From assembly GCF_007995095.1 (NCBI RefSeq), contig NZ_VOPY01000002.1, positions 372,001 to 436,000 of the forward strand: a stretch of 64,000 nucleotides of DNA, in the 5' to 3' direction. Below, piece after piece: positions 45,584 through 53,972 of this stretch; the first letter of the stretch is position 1; the number at the start of each line of letters is the position of its first letter. Under the pieces are notes generated by a model that saw nothing but the letters and a program-made list of their open reading frames with translations, did no database searches and had not been told where the DNA came from. Source of the DNA: Flavisphingopyxis soli. Its GTDB lineage: Bacteria > Pseudomonadota > Alphaproteobacteria > Sphingomonadales > Sphingomonadaceae. The position numbers and the translations under genes are program-made.

Positions 45584-46225
45584 ATGACGGTCGAACGCGT
45601 GGAATTTGCCAGCCTGCTCTGCTCGCGCCTGTGCCACGACCTGCTCAGCCCGGTTGGCGCGCTCAACAACGGGATCGAGCTGCTCGCCGACGAGAGCGAT
45701 CCCGAGATGCGCAAGCGGTGCCTCGAGCTGCTCGAACAGAGCGCGCGGACGACCGCCGACAAGCTCAAATATTTCCGCCTTGCCTTCGGTTCGGCCGGCG
45801 GCTTTGGCGAAGCAATCCCGACCGCCGACGCGCATGCCGCGATTTCGGGAATGATTGGCGAGACGCGCAAGATCGAGCTCGGCTGGCTGGTCCATGACGA
45901 CGCGCTGCCCAAGGCGGTGATCCGCGTGATGCTCAACTTGGCTCTGGTCGCGATCGATGCGCTGGTCCGCGGCGGCCGGCTCGATATCGGGGTCGAGCGC
46001 CATGACGACGACGTCGAGATCGTCATTCGGGCCGAGGGCGCACGTCTCGCGGTCGACGATTCGATCATCGCCGCGCTCGAGGGCAATCTGCCCGAGGGTG
46101 ACCTCGCGGCGCGGACCGCGCCCGCGTGGATGACGCATGTCATCGCGCAGGCGGGCGGCGGCCGTGTCGTGTCGTCGCGCGACGGTGCCGACGCGATCCT
46201 GCTGGGGGCCACGCTGAAGGCCTGA
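45584..46225 (+). CDS. chpT: histidine phosphotransferase ChpT
   Basis: 213 residues. The dimerisation helices start VEFASLLCSRLCHDLLSPVG with the phosphorylatable His in LCHDLLSPVGALNNGIELL. A degenerate ATP-lid-like domain follows with no ATP-binding motifs, as in Caulobacter ChpT. ChpT passes phosphate from CckA to CtrA and CpdR. Its position just upstream of cheA suggests link-up with chemotaxis genes under common cell-cycle control. The identification rests on the His motif and length. Confidence 0.88.
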   Translation: MTVERVEFASLLCSRLCHDLLSPVGALNNGIELLADESDPEMRKRCLELLEQSARTTADKLKYFRLAFGSAGGFGEAIPTADAHAAISGMIGETRKIELGWLVHDDALPKAVIRVMLNLALVAIDALVRGGRLDIGVERHDDDVEIVIRAEGARLAVDDSIIAALEGNLPEGDLAARTAPAWMTHVIAQAGGGRVVSSRDGADAILLGATLKA

Positions 46226-46322
46226 CGGCTAAGGTCGGCCAGCGACACGCCGCGAAGGTTGACGCCATTTTAACCACTGGCGTTGCATGACCTGTTTTCC
46301 AAGTCAGTGGAAACAGGCGCAC

Positions 46323-48716
46323 ATGGACGAAATTCTGCAGGAATTCCTCTCGGAAACGGCCGAGACGATGGAAGAAATCTCGGGCGAAATCGTCGCCTGG
46401 GAAGCCGATCCCGCTGACCGTGAGCGGCTCGATTCGATCTTTCGCTTCGTCCACACCGTCAAGGGCAGCTGCGGCTTCCTCGACCTGCCGCGGATCGGCG
46501 CACTATCGCATGCTGCCGAAGATGCGCTCGACGCCGCGCGCAACGGCCGCCGCGACCCGACACCGGCGCTCGTCACCGCGGTGCTGGCAGTGATCGACCG
46601 GATCCTCAGCCTGACCGAGGAAATCGCCAGCTCGGGAAGCGAGCCCAAAGGCGACGATCACGCGCTGATCGACGCGGTCCATGCCGACGAGAGCGGCGCT
46701 GACACGGTCGGTGAAGTCATCCAGCCCGGCACTGTCATCGCGGCTGGCGCGGGCAGCGACCAGACAATCGCCGCCGCCCAGCCCGCAGCGCAGGACTGGC
46801 GCACCATTCGCGTGCCGCTCAACCTGCTCGACAGCATGATGAACGGCGTCAGCGACATGGTGCTGGCGCGCAACGAGGTCGCCCGCGTGCTCCGCGGCGA
46901 CGGCAATTCAGGCGCCGTTTCGGGCGCGTTCGAGCGGCTTTCGGCGTCGGTGGCCGAGATGCGCAATTCGGTCAGCCAGATGCGCATGCAGCGGATCGAA
47001 AAGCTGTTTGCGCCGCTGCCGCGCCTGATCCGCGATGTCAGCAACGAACTGAACAAGAGGGTCGATGTCGAGATCGACGGCGGCGCGGTCGAGCTCGATC
47101 GCGAGATGATCGAGAGCATTCGCGATCCGCTGACCCACATCATCCGCAACGCGATCGATCACGGCATCGAAGCGCCTGCCGATCGGCTCGCCAAGGGGAA
47201 ACCCGAAGCGGGCAAGATCACACTCGTCGCATGCCAGTCGGGTAACCAGATCATTATCGAGGTCCACGACGACGGCGCCGGGATCTCGACCGACCGGCTC
47301 GTCGCCAAGGCGGTCGCCGCCAAGATCGTGACCGCCAGCGAGGCGCGCGCACTCACCGCGACGGAAAAGCTCAACCTGATTTTCTCCCCGGGTCTCACGA
47401 CCGCGGGCGAGGTCACCTCGATCTCGGGGCGCGGCGTCGGCATGGACATCGTGCGCGCGAATATTGAACGCATCGGCGGGCTCGTCGATATCGAGAACAA
47501 TCCCGGCAACGGCCTGACCGTGACGATGCGCGTGCCGCTGACGCTGACGATCATCTCTGGCCTGACGGTCTGCGCCGCCGACCATGTCTTCGCGATCCCG
47601 CGCGCCAGCGTCAGCGAGATCATCCTCCAGATGAACGATTCGGTCCGGATCGACCGCGCCGGCGGGGCGGATATCGCAATCGTCCGCGGCGAACGGCTCG
47701 CTCTGGTCTATCTCGAGGATGTTCTCGGCCTCGATCGCCCCGATGCCGAAAGCATCGATCGCGCGATCATCATAACCCGCGGGGCGGGCGGACACCGCTA
47801 TGCATTGAGCGTGGCCGACGTTTTCGATCACGAGGAACTCGTCATCAAGCCCGCCGCGCCGGCGATCATGGCGACAGGGATCTACGCCGGATCGACCTTG
47901 CCCGATAACGGCCGGCCGATGTTGTTGCTCGACGTGACGGGCATAGCCGAGCGGCAGGACATCGGGTCGCTCGGCGGACAGGACGATCGCGCGGCCGAAG
48001 CCGTTGCGCACAACGACGATTGCCGCGACCAGGCGTTGCTGTTCAACGATTTCGACGGGGCCGTGCGCGCCATCGACCTCGCGGTGATCGATCGCGTCGA
48101 CGAAGTGCCGGTCGCGGCGATCCGCCGTCAGGGCGGCAGGCTGCGCGCGTTGGTCGGTGACCAGATGATCGCCGTCCACGATTGCACGATTCCCGCCGAC
48201 CTTACCGCGATCAAGCTGCTGCGGCTCAACGACGGCGATGCCGAGGTCGGCTATGCGATGGTCGATGTCGTCGATGTCGTGCGACTGCCCGCATCGATTG
48301 CGGCGCCAGCCCAGCCGGGACTGATCCGGGGTGTCACGCTAATCGGCGGCGAGCCGGTCGAGGTCATCGATCCCTACTGGATATTCTGTTCGCTTGGCGC
48401 ATCGCGCCCGGCCGAACGGCAACCCGTGTGCCGCCTGACCGATGGCGGCGACCACTGGACGCGGCAGTTCCTCGCGCCGCTGATCGCCGGGGCAGGCTAT
48501 CGTGTCGTCTACGACGAGGACGAGGACGCGCCGACGGCCGATATCGTCATCGCGGGCGATAGCGACGATCAACCCGACGATATGAGCGCCGACGACCAGT
48601 CGATCCTGCGCCTGCGCAAGGCCGAACGGCCGAGCGGGAAGGGCGACCGGTCGATCTATCGCTATGACAAGGACGCGATCCTCGGCGCGCTCGATCGCAT
48701 GACAAGGACCGGATGA
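46323..48716 (+). CDS. cheA: chemotaxis histidine kinase CheA
   Basis: 797 residues from the ATG at 46323 (MDEILQEFLSETAETMEEIS). The Hpt domain carries H44 in VHTVKGSCGFLDLP. The dimerisation domain is near 165-260, and the kinase domain has NAIDHGIEAPADR, VHDDGAGIS and GRGVGMDIVRANIE. A CheW-like domain follows. The remaining about 200 residues contain a second CheW-like stretch, then a divergent receiver-like region (VCRLTDGGDHWTRQFLAPLI). P2, the CheY-binding domain, is not recognisable. A TTAACC half-site lies 48 bases upstream. Confidence 0.9.
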   Translation: MDEILQEFLSETAETMEEISGEIVAWEADPADRERLDSIFRFVHTVKGSCGFLDLPRIGALSHAAEDALDAARNGRRDPTPALVTAVLAVIDRILSLTEEIASSGSEPKGDDHALIDAVHADESGADTVGEVIQPGTVIAAGAGSDQTIAAAQPAAQDWRTIRVPLNLLDSMMNGVSDMVLARNEVARVLRGDGNSGAVSGAFERLSASVAEMRNSVSQMRMQRIEKLFAPLPRLIRDVSNELNKRVDVEIDGGAVELDREMIESIRDPLTHIIRNAIDHGIEAPADRLAKGKPEAGKITLVACQSGNQIIIEVHDDGAGISTDRLVAKAVAAKIVTASEARALTATEKLNLIFSPGLTTAGEVTSISGRGVGMDIVRANIERIGGLVDIENNPGNGLTVTMRVPLTLTIISGLTVCAADHVFAIPRASVSEIILQMNDSVRIDRAGGADIAIVRGERLALVYLEDVLGLDRPDAESIDRAIIITRGAGGHRYALSVADVFDHEELVIKPAAPAIMATGIYAGSTLPDNGRPMLLLDVTGIAERQDIGSLGGQDDRAAEAVAHNDDCRDQALLFNDFDGAVRAIDLAVIDRVDEVPVAAIRRQGGRLRALVGDQMIAVHDCTIPADLTAIKLLRLNDGDAEVGYAMVDVVDVVRLPASIAAPAQPGLIRGVTLIGGEPVEVIDPYWIFCSLGASRPAERQPVCRLTDGGDHWTRQFLAPLIAGAGYRVVYDEDEDAPTADIVIAGDSDDQPDDMSADDQSILRLRKAERPSGKGDRSIYRYDKDAILGALDRMTRTG

Positions 48717-48717
48717 C

Positions 48718-49158
48718 ATGATCGAACGGCTTTACCTGATCGCCCAGCTCGCCGGTACGCGCGTCGCGCTGCGTTCGAGCGATGTCGATTCGGTCGTCAT
48801 CGTCCGCAACGTCACCCCGGTGCCGCAGACCCAGCCGCATCTCGTCGGCCTGTTCGCGCTGCGCAGCCGCGTGATGACGCTGATCGATGCGCGTGTCGTC
48901 GTCGGCGCGGACACGGCGGCGCACGGCGCGGACGGCGACAAGGCGATCGTCGTCAAGGTCGGCGGCCATGCTTATGGCATCATCGCCGATGCGGTCGAGG
49001 ACGCCTGCTTCCTCGACGGCGAGGAATTGCCGATCCGCGGCAAGCTTTCGCCCGGCTGGCGCGCGATCGCCGAAGCGATGATCGAGCACGCCGGCGAGAC
49101 CGTCCTCGTCGTCAATCCCGAACGGCTGGTCAATCCGCCGCTGGCGCATGCTGCCTGA
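48718..49158 (+). CDS. cheW: chemotaxis coupling protein CheW
   Basis: 146 residues. IERLYLIAQLAGTRVALRSS and LVGLFALRSRVMTLIDARVV match the CheW core fold, with HAYGIIADAVEDACFLDGEE in the second half. CheW links CheA to chemoreceptors. It begins one base after the cheA stop, so it is translationally coupled. No receptor gene is present in the window. Confidence 0.85.
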   Translation: MIERLYLIAQLAGTRVALRSSDVDSVVIVRNVTPVPQTQPHLVGLFALRSRVMTLIDARVVVGADTAAHGADGDKAIVVKVGGHAYGIIADAVEDACFLDGEELPIRGKLSPGWRAIAEAMIEHAGETVLVVNPERLVNPPLAHAA

Positions 49159-49191
49159 GCACGGTCCGACCCATGCTCGCGGCGCTCGAAG

Positions 49192-49201
49192 TTAACGTTA
49201 A
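49192..49201. promoter_or_regulatory. palindrome TTAACGTTAA upstream of cheY
   Basis: A perfect 10-base palindrome in the 115-base gap between cheW and cheY, 73 bases before the cheY ATG. It has the TTAA halves of a CtrA site but a 2-base rather than 7-base spacer. It may be a different regulator's site. Confidence 0.3.
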
Positions 49202-49273
49202 TCTCACCATTTGTCCTTAAGCCCGGAATGTCGCTGTCGTGCATCTCGTCGCGAACGCAATTTGGAGAATTTT

Positions 49274-49639
49274 ATGAAGTCCTGTCTCGTCGTCGATGAC
49301 AGCAAAGTCATCCGCAAGGTCGCGCGACATATCCTCGAAGGTCTCGACTTCGCGGTCGCCGAAGCGTGCGACGGGCAAGAAGCGCTCGACGCCTGTCATG
49401 AATCGGTTCCCGATGTCGTCCTGCTCGACTGGAACATGCCGGTGATGAGCGGCATGGAATTCCTCCAGGCGCTCAACGGTCTCAACCTCCCGAACCGGCC
49501 CAAGATCGTGTTCTGCACGACCGAGAACGGCATCGCCCATATTCGCGCCGCGATCGATGCCGGGGCCGACGAATATGTCATGAAGCCGTTCGACCGCGAT
49601 ACTCTGGAGGGCAAACTCCAACTGGTCGGCGTGGCCTGA
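49274..49639 (+). CDS. cheY: response regulator CheY
   Basis: 121 residues, a stand-alone receiver domain. CLVVDDSKVIRKVARHIL holds the acidic pair, VVLLDWNMPVMSG holds the phospho-acceptor Asp, FCTTENG the conserved Thr and EYVMKPFDR the Lys. The ATG at 49274 follows TTTGGAGAATTTT. It accepts phosphate from CheA and would act on the flagellar switch or another target. Confidence 0.92.
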   Translation: MKSCLVVDDSKVIRKVARHILEGLDFAVAEACDGQEALDACHESVPDVVLLDWNMPVMSGMEFLQALNGLNLPNRPKIVFCTTENGIAHIRAAIDAGADEYVMKPFDRDTLEGKLQLVGVA

Positions 49640-49651
49640 GGGCCACGTCTC

Positions 49652-50758
49652 GTGAACAGCCCCTTTTCCCCACCGCGTAAGGACGCCGGTCAGCGCGTGC
49701 GCGTTCGCACGATGCTGGTCGATGACAGCCTCGTCGTACGCAGCATCCTTGCCGCCATCCTCGCCGAATCCGACGCGATCGAGGTGGTCGCATCGGTGCC
49801 GAGCGCGGACAATGCGCTCGCCTGCCTCGACCGCGTTACGGTCGACGTCATCGTCCTCGACCTCGAAATGCCCGGGATGAATGGCATCACCGCCTTGCCC
49901 GAATTGATCCGCAAATCGGGCGCGCGCGTCCTGATCCTGTCGTCGAACTGCGAAGCGGGTGGCCCCGCCGCGGTCCGTGCGCTGTCGCTCGGCGCCGCCG
50001 ACACGCTCGCCAAGCCCGGCCAGGGAAGCTTCAGCGGCGGCTTTGGCAAGATATTTGCCGAGCGCATCGTTGCGCTTTCCGGCGGCACCCGGCGCCATCG
50101 TCCGACTGGCGACCCGGTGGCGCAGCGTTCCGATCACAAGAGCGCGCCGACGATCACGCACCGTCCATCGCGCACCCCGCACTGTATCCTGATCGGCTCA
50201 TCGACCGGTGGGATCGCCGCACTCAACAGCTTTCTCAAGTCGCTCGACGACAGCGTCACCGCGCCGATCCTGTTGACGCAGCATCTGCCCGCCGCCTTCA
50301 TCCCGTTTTTCGCGATGCAGCTGCAAGGCATCACGCGACGGATCGTGCTGGCCGCCGAAGACGGCATGGTGCTCAAATCCGGCCATCTTTATGTCGCGCC
50401 CGGCCACGCGCATCTCACCGTCGTTCGGTCGGGCGACGGCGAGGCACGGATCGCCTTGTCGAAAACCCCCGCGCGCAACGGCTGCCAGCCATCGACCGAC
50501 CCGATGTTCGCCAGCGCGGCCGAGGTCTTTGGCGCGACCGCGATTGCGATCGTTCTCAGCGGCATGGGTCATGACGGGGCCGAGGGCGCGCGCCTGATCC
50601 GCGCACGCGGCGGCGCCGTCATTGCCCAGTCGCAAGACAGCTGCGTCGTCTGGGGCATGCCCGGCTCGATCGTCAATGCGGGGCTCGCCAGCGCCGTGCT
50701 CGATCCCGCCGACGCGAGCGAATACGTCAATCGTGCAGCACGCAGGTCGGCCACATGA
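49652..50758 (+). CDS. cheB: chemotaxis protein-glutamate methylesterase CheB
   Basis: 368 residues. The N-terminal receiver domain (MLVDDSLVVRSILAAILAES; VIVLDLEMPGMNGITALPEL) is joined by a basic linker (near residue 150) to the methylesterase domain. Its triad is Ser in LIGSSTGGIAALNSFLK, His in TQHLPAAFI and Asp in GMGHDGAEGA. It demethylates and deamidates chemoreceptors. Translation starts at GTG 49652 and its stop overlaps cheR by 4 bases. Confidence 0.94.
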   Translation: MNSPFSPPRKDAGQRVRVRTMLVDDSLVVRSILAAILAESDAIEVVASVPSADNALACLDRVTVDVIVLDLEMPGMNGITALPELIRKSGARVLILSSNCEAGGPAAVRALSLGAADTLAKPGQGSFSGGFGKIFAERIVALSGGTRRHRPTGDPVAQRSDHKSAPTITHRPSRTPHCILIGSSTGGIAALNSFLKSLDDSVTAPILLTQHLPAAFIPFFAMQLQGITRRIVLAAEDGMVLKSGHLYVAPGHAHLTVVRSGDGEARIALSKTPARNGCQPSTDPMFASAAEVFGATAIAIVLSGMGHDGAEGARLIRARGGAVIAQSQDSCVVWGMPGSIVNAGLASAVLDPADASEYVNRAARRSAT

Positions 50759-51618
50759 CCCCGGGTGATAACGAAGGCGCCTGCCGCATCCTGGTCGGCC
50801 TGCTCGAGGCACGCACCGGCCAGGCGCTTGCGCCCGACCGGATCTGGCGGATCGAGACCGCGCTAAAGCCGGTCATGCGCAACCACGCCATCGACACGCT
50901 TGATAGCCTGGTCGCCAAGCTGGCTTCGGAGGGCAATCGCGGACTGGTCGACGAGGTGATCGATGCGCTGCTCAACAACGAAAGCTATTTCTTTCGCGAT
51001 CATATCGTATTCGACGAGCTCAATGATCGCGTCTTCGAGGACCTGCGGGTCAGCAATGCCGCGACGCGGACGATGTCGGTCTGGATGGCGGGCTGTTCGA
51101 CCGGACAGGAAGCCTATTCGATCGCGATGATGCTCGCCGACGCGCCGCACAAGTGGCGCGGCTGGACGATCCGTCTCGTCGCGACCGACATTTCGCACAG
51201 CGCGATCGTCAAGGCGCAGTCGGGGCTTTACACCCAGTTCGAAATCCAGCGCGGCCTGTCTGTCACGCGGATGGTCCGCTGGTTCGACCAGGAGGGTAGT
51301 GACTGGCGGATCAAGGAAGAGCTGCGCAATCGCGTCGATTTCTACCAGCACAGCCTGTTGTCGCAGGCGCCGCCGGCGGGGCCGTTCGACGTGATCTTGT
51401 GCCGCAACGTCCTGCTGTATTTCGCCAAGGCGGTGCGGACCGAGGTGTTCTCGCGCCTGCATAGCGTTCTCGCCAGGAACGGCGTGCTTGGGCTCGGCGC
51501 GGGCGAAACGATCCTCGGCCAGACCGAGGACTTCGTCCCCAGCGGCACCTATCGCGGGCTCTATCGCCGCGCCGATGCGCCCGCCGCGCGGGCCCGGCCG
51601 ATCGCCGCTGCCAAATAG
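50755..51618 (+). CDS. cheR: chemotaxis protein methyltransferase CheR
   Basis: 287 residues. The N-terminal helical domain precedes the SAM-binding domain (VWMAGCSTGQEAYSIAMMLA, then VATDISHSAIVKAQ). FDVILCRNVLLYF holds the conserved catalytic-loop region. It methylates receptor glutamates. It is the last gene of cheAWYBR. cheD, cheZ and motility genes are absent from the window. Confidence 0.94.
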   Translation: MTPGDNEGACRILVGLLEARTGQALAPDRIWRIETALKPVMRNHAIDTLDSLVAKLASEGNRGLVDEVIDALLNNESYFFRDHIVFDELNDRVFEDLRVSNAATRTMSVWMAGCSTGQEAYSIAMMLADAPHKWRGWTIRLVATDISHSAIVKAQSGLYTQFEIQRGLSVTRMVRWFDQEGSDWRIKEELRNRVDFYQHSLLSQAPPAGPFDVILCRNVLLYFAKAVRTEVFSRLHSVLARNGVLGLGAGETILGQTEDFVPSGTYRGLYRRADAPAARARPIAAAK

Positions 51619-51734
51619 CGCGGCGCGATCGTTCGCGCTTGCCTAGGCAGGGCGGGCTAGCCTACCCATTGCAGCCTGTCGCATCGCCCCGAGAGGCGGC
51701 CCAGCCAAGGCCCGGTATCGATGAATAAGCGCCG

Positions 51735-52460
51735 ATGACCCAATCGTCCCCCTCCGACCGCCCGTTGATCGAGCGGTTGTCGCCCAATTTCGATGATCGG
51801 CGCGCGCCGATCAGCATGATCGTGCTGCATTATACCGGGATGCGCGACGGCCCGTCGGCGATCGACTGGATGGCCAGCGCCGAATCGAACGTGTCGGCAC
51901 ATTATGTCGTGGCCGAGGATGGCCAGGTGACGCTGATGGTGCCCGAAGAGCAGCGCGCCTGGCACGCCGGTCTCGCCCACTGGCGCGGGATCAGCGACGT
52001 CAACTCGGCGAGCGTCGGGATCGAGATCGTCAATCCCGGGCACGAGTTCGGCTATGTCCCGTTTCCCGACGAACAGATCGCCGCGGTGATCGACCTCGTC
52101 GGCCAGATCAAGGGGCGCTACGGCATCGGCCGCGGCGATATCGTCGGCCATTCGGACGTCGCCCCGATGCGCAAAAAGGACCCCGGCGAGCTGTTCCCGT
52201 GGGAAGCGCTTGCCAGCCGCCGCCTCGCGTTGCCGCGTCCGCGCAAGAAGCTGATGGACCCGATGTGGTCCGATGCCGGTTTCGTCCTCGCGCTCGAACG
52301 CTTCGGCTATGACGTGACCGATTCGTTCGCCGCCGTCGTCGCGTTCCAGCGGCGCTTCCGCCCCGAGCTGATCGACGGGACGATCGACGGCGAATGTCGG
52401 GCGATCCTGCTCGCGCTGCTGCTGCCGCGTCCCGAGCCGCATTACGACCCGATCCCATAG
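51735..52460 (+). CDS. N-acetylmuramoyl-L-alanine amidase (AmiD-like)
   Basis: 241 residues. The Amidase_2 zinc-binding fold is visible: ISMIVLHYTGM (zinc His), HYVVAEDGQVTLMVPEEQRA, WHAGLAHWRG (near the active site), GIEIVNPGHEFGY and VGHSDVAPMRKKDPGELFPW (second zinc His and Asp). A C-terminal PG_binding-like stretch (SDAGFVLALERFGYDVTDSF) follows. It cleaves the amide bond between N-acetylmuramate and the stem peptide. No signal peptide is visible, so it may act in the cytoplasm during recycling. The last codons begin a 13-base tandem repeat. Confidence 0.9.
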   Translation: MTQSSPSDRPLIERLSPNFDDRRAPISMIVLHYTGMRDGPSAIDWMASAESNVSAHYVVAEDGQVTLMVPEEQRAWHAGLAHWRGISDVNSASVGIEIVNPGHEFGYVPFPDEQIAAVIDLVGQIKGRYGIGRGDIVGHSDVAPMRKKDPGELFPWEALASRRLALPRPRKKLMDPMWSDAGFVLALERFGYDVTDSFAAVVAFQRRFRPELIDGTIDGECRAILLALLLPRPEPHYDPIP

Positions 52461-52498
52461 GCCGATCCCCCCGGCCGATCCCGCAGGCCGATCCCCTA
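52447..52498 (+). repeat. 13-base tandem repeat, GGCCGATCCCNNN, about four copies
   Basis: Copies at 52460-52472, 52473-52485 and 52486-52498 share GGCCGATCCC with variable last three bases. A fourth, diverged copy (52447-52459) overlaps the last codons of the amidase. The array ends two bases before the -35 of the rnpB promoter. Confidence 0.8.
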
Positions 52499-52500
52499 GA

Positions 52501-52529
52501 TTGCGTCGCGCCACGCCAGCCCCTATATC
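52501..52529 (+). promoter_or_regulatory. promoter for RNase P RNA
   Basis: TTGCGT (52501-52506), a 17-base spacer and TATATC (52524-52529). The predicted start at about 52536 coincides with the first base of the RNA, which supports the assignment although the -35 is only partly consensus. Confidence 0.55.
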
Positions 52530-52536
52530 GGCGACG

Positions 52537-52923
52537 CCAGAGGGTTGGGCGATCGCGGGCGGCCGAAAGGTTCGCGCGAGGAAAGTCCGGGCTCCACGAA
52601 ACAACGGTGCCGGATAACGTCCGGCGAGGGTGACCTCAGGGAAAGTGCCACAGAAAGCAGGTCGCAAGGGCTTCGGTCCCGCGACAGTGAAAGGGTGCGG
52701 TAAGAGCGCACCGCATCGCCGGTAACGGTGATGGCAGGGCAAACCCCACCGGGAGCAAGACCGAATAGGGGCGGCGTGGCCTTCGTCAAGAAGGTGCAGG
52801 CGGGATTTCGGCCCAGTCGCCCGGGTTGGTTGCTTGACTGTGCCCGCAAGGGCATGGCTAGAGGAATGATCGCCCATTCTCCCGCAAGGGGGAGGGACAG
52901 AACCCGGCTTACAGACCCTCTGG
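52537..52923 (+). ncRNA. rnpB: RNase P RNA (class A)
   Basis: 387 bases. The terminal helix P1 is CCAGAGGGT pairing with ACCCTCTGG (52915-52923). GAGGAAAGTCCGGGCTCC is the universally conserved CR-I region near the 5' end, and ACAGAACCCGGCTTACAG is the matching CR-V region near the 3' end. AGGGTGCGGTAAGAGCGCACC is split between the P10/11 elements, and the GGCAAACCCCACC motif is also typical. RNase P RNA matures the 5' ends of tRNAs. A promoter lies exactly upstream. Confidence 0.95.
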
Positions 52924-52957
52924 CAATTATCGCCCACCACCCCTAGTTCGGACAGTT

Positions 52958-53494
52958 ATGGCCAAGGCACGACAATCTAACGACTGGGGTTTCCCCCGCT
53001 GGCGCGGTTACGAGGATTCGCGCGACGCGGTCGCGGTGAAGATCTGCGATCGCTACGGCTGTGAATTGCTTGGCGACCGGCCCGCGCCGAAATCGCCGAA
53101 CAGCCCCGAACGCTGGTATTTCTGCGAGAAGCACGCGGGCGAATATAATCGCAACTACGACTATTTCGAAGGCCTGACCGGCGAACAGGCGGCCGCGCGC
53201 GAGGCAGAGGAAACGCGCGACGCGGGCGGCTTCAAGTCGGCGAGCCATTATGGCTGGGGCGGGCCGGGCGACGGCAGCCGATCGAGCGACGAGATGCTCG
53301 CGCTCGAAATCCTCGGGCTCGATCCCGATTGCGAGTTCGCCGAGGTCAAGAAGGCGCATCGCCGCCTCGCCAAGGACAACCACCCCGATATCAAGCAGGG
53401 CGACGAAGAGGCCGCGGCGAAGTTCCAGGCGGTCCAGACCGCTTATGAAGTCCTGCGCCAGTCCGAAGAACGCAAGGGCTGGAAGCCCGACTGA
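52958..53494 (+). CDS. J-domain (DnaJ-like) protein
   Basis: 178 residues. The C-terminal J domain (about residues 108-178) has EILGLDPDCEFAEVKKAHRR and the catalytic HPD in KDNHPDIKQGD, followed by FQAVQTAYEVL. The N-terminal half is not a standard DnaJ part. It has a conserved-looking cysteine set (ICDRYGCELLG and WYFCEKHAGEYN) that could bind a metal. The protein would stimulate an Hsp70; its specific client is unknown. It starts 35 bases after rnpB. Confidence 0.85.
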   Translation: MAKARQSNDWGFPRWRGYEDSRDAVAVKICDRYGCELLGDRPAPKSPNSPERWYFCEKHAGEYNRNYDYFEGLTGEQAAAREAEETRDAGGFKSASHYGWGGPGDGSRSSDEMLALEILGLDPDCEFAEVKKAHRRLAKDNHPDIKQGDEEAAAKFQAVQTAYEVLRQSEERKGWKPD

Positions 53495-53499
53495 ACGGC

Positions 53500-53916
53500 C
53501 TAGGCGTTGCCGTCGGCGTAACGCGCCGCGGTTTCGCGGATCAGCGCGATCATGTTAGGAATGCCCTGTGTCCGGTTCGAACTGAGCTGGTTGGCGAGGT
53601 CGAACGGTGCCAGCGCGCCGGCGATGTCGGTTGCGACGATCGCCTCTGGCGAGGCATGATCGACGGTCTTGAGGACCAACGCGATGATCCCCTTGGTGAT
53701 TGCCGCATTGCTGTCGGCAAGGAAGCACAGCCGCCCGTCGTCGTCGACCGTCGGGTAGACCCAGACCTTGGCCGAACAGCCGCGCACCAGCGTGGCGTCG
53801 GTCTTGAGCGCATCGGGCATCGGGTCGAGCGCGCGACCGAGATCGATCAGCAGGCGATAGCGATCGTCGGGTTCGAGGAATTCATATTCTTCGCGGATGT
53901 CGTCGAGGCTGGCCAT
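53500..53916 (-). CDS. sufE: SufE family sulfur acceptor protein
   Basis: 138 residues. The conserved Cys lies in LVRGCSAKVWVYPTVD, the sulfane-sulfur loop. FLADSNAAITKGIIALVLKT and LSSNRTQGIPNMIALI are family motifs. SufE takes sulfur from SufS for iron-sulfur cluster assembly. It converges on the J-domain gene with 5 bases between stops. SufE-like proteins can also partner CsdA. Confidence 0.92.
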   Translation of the reverse strand: MASLDDIREEYEFLEPDDRYRLLIDLGRALDPMPDALKTDATLVRGCSAKVWVYPTVDDDGRLCFLADSNAAITKGIIALVLKTVDHASPEAIVATDIAGALAPFDLANQLSSNRTQGIPNMIALIRETAARYADGNA

Positions 53917-53972
53917 GCCGCGCCCCTAGCGGCTGACACGCGGCTGCGAAAGGGGCAAGCGGCAAGGGCGCC

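Noticed and set aside
46270-46275. TTAACC before cheA, considered as a CtrA site
   Set aside because: Only one half-site is present; the base pattern seven bases later (CGTT) does not match TTAA.
51657-52940. Minus-strand 427-codon frame over the amidase and rnpB
   Set aside because: It is antisense to an amidase with complete zinc motifs and runs through a structured RNA gene.
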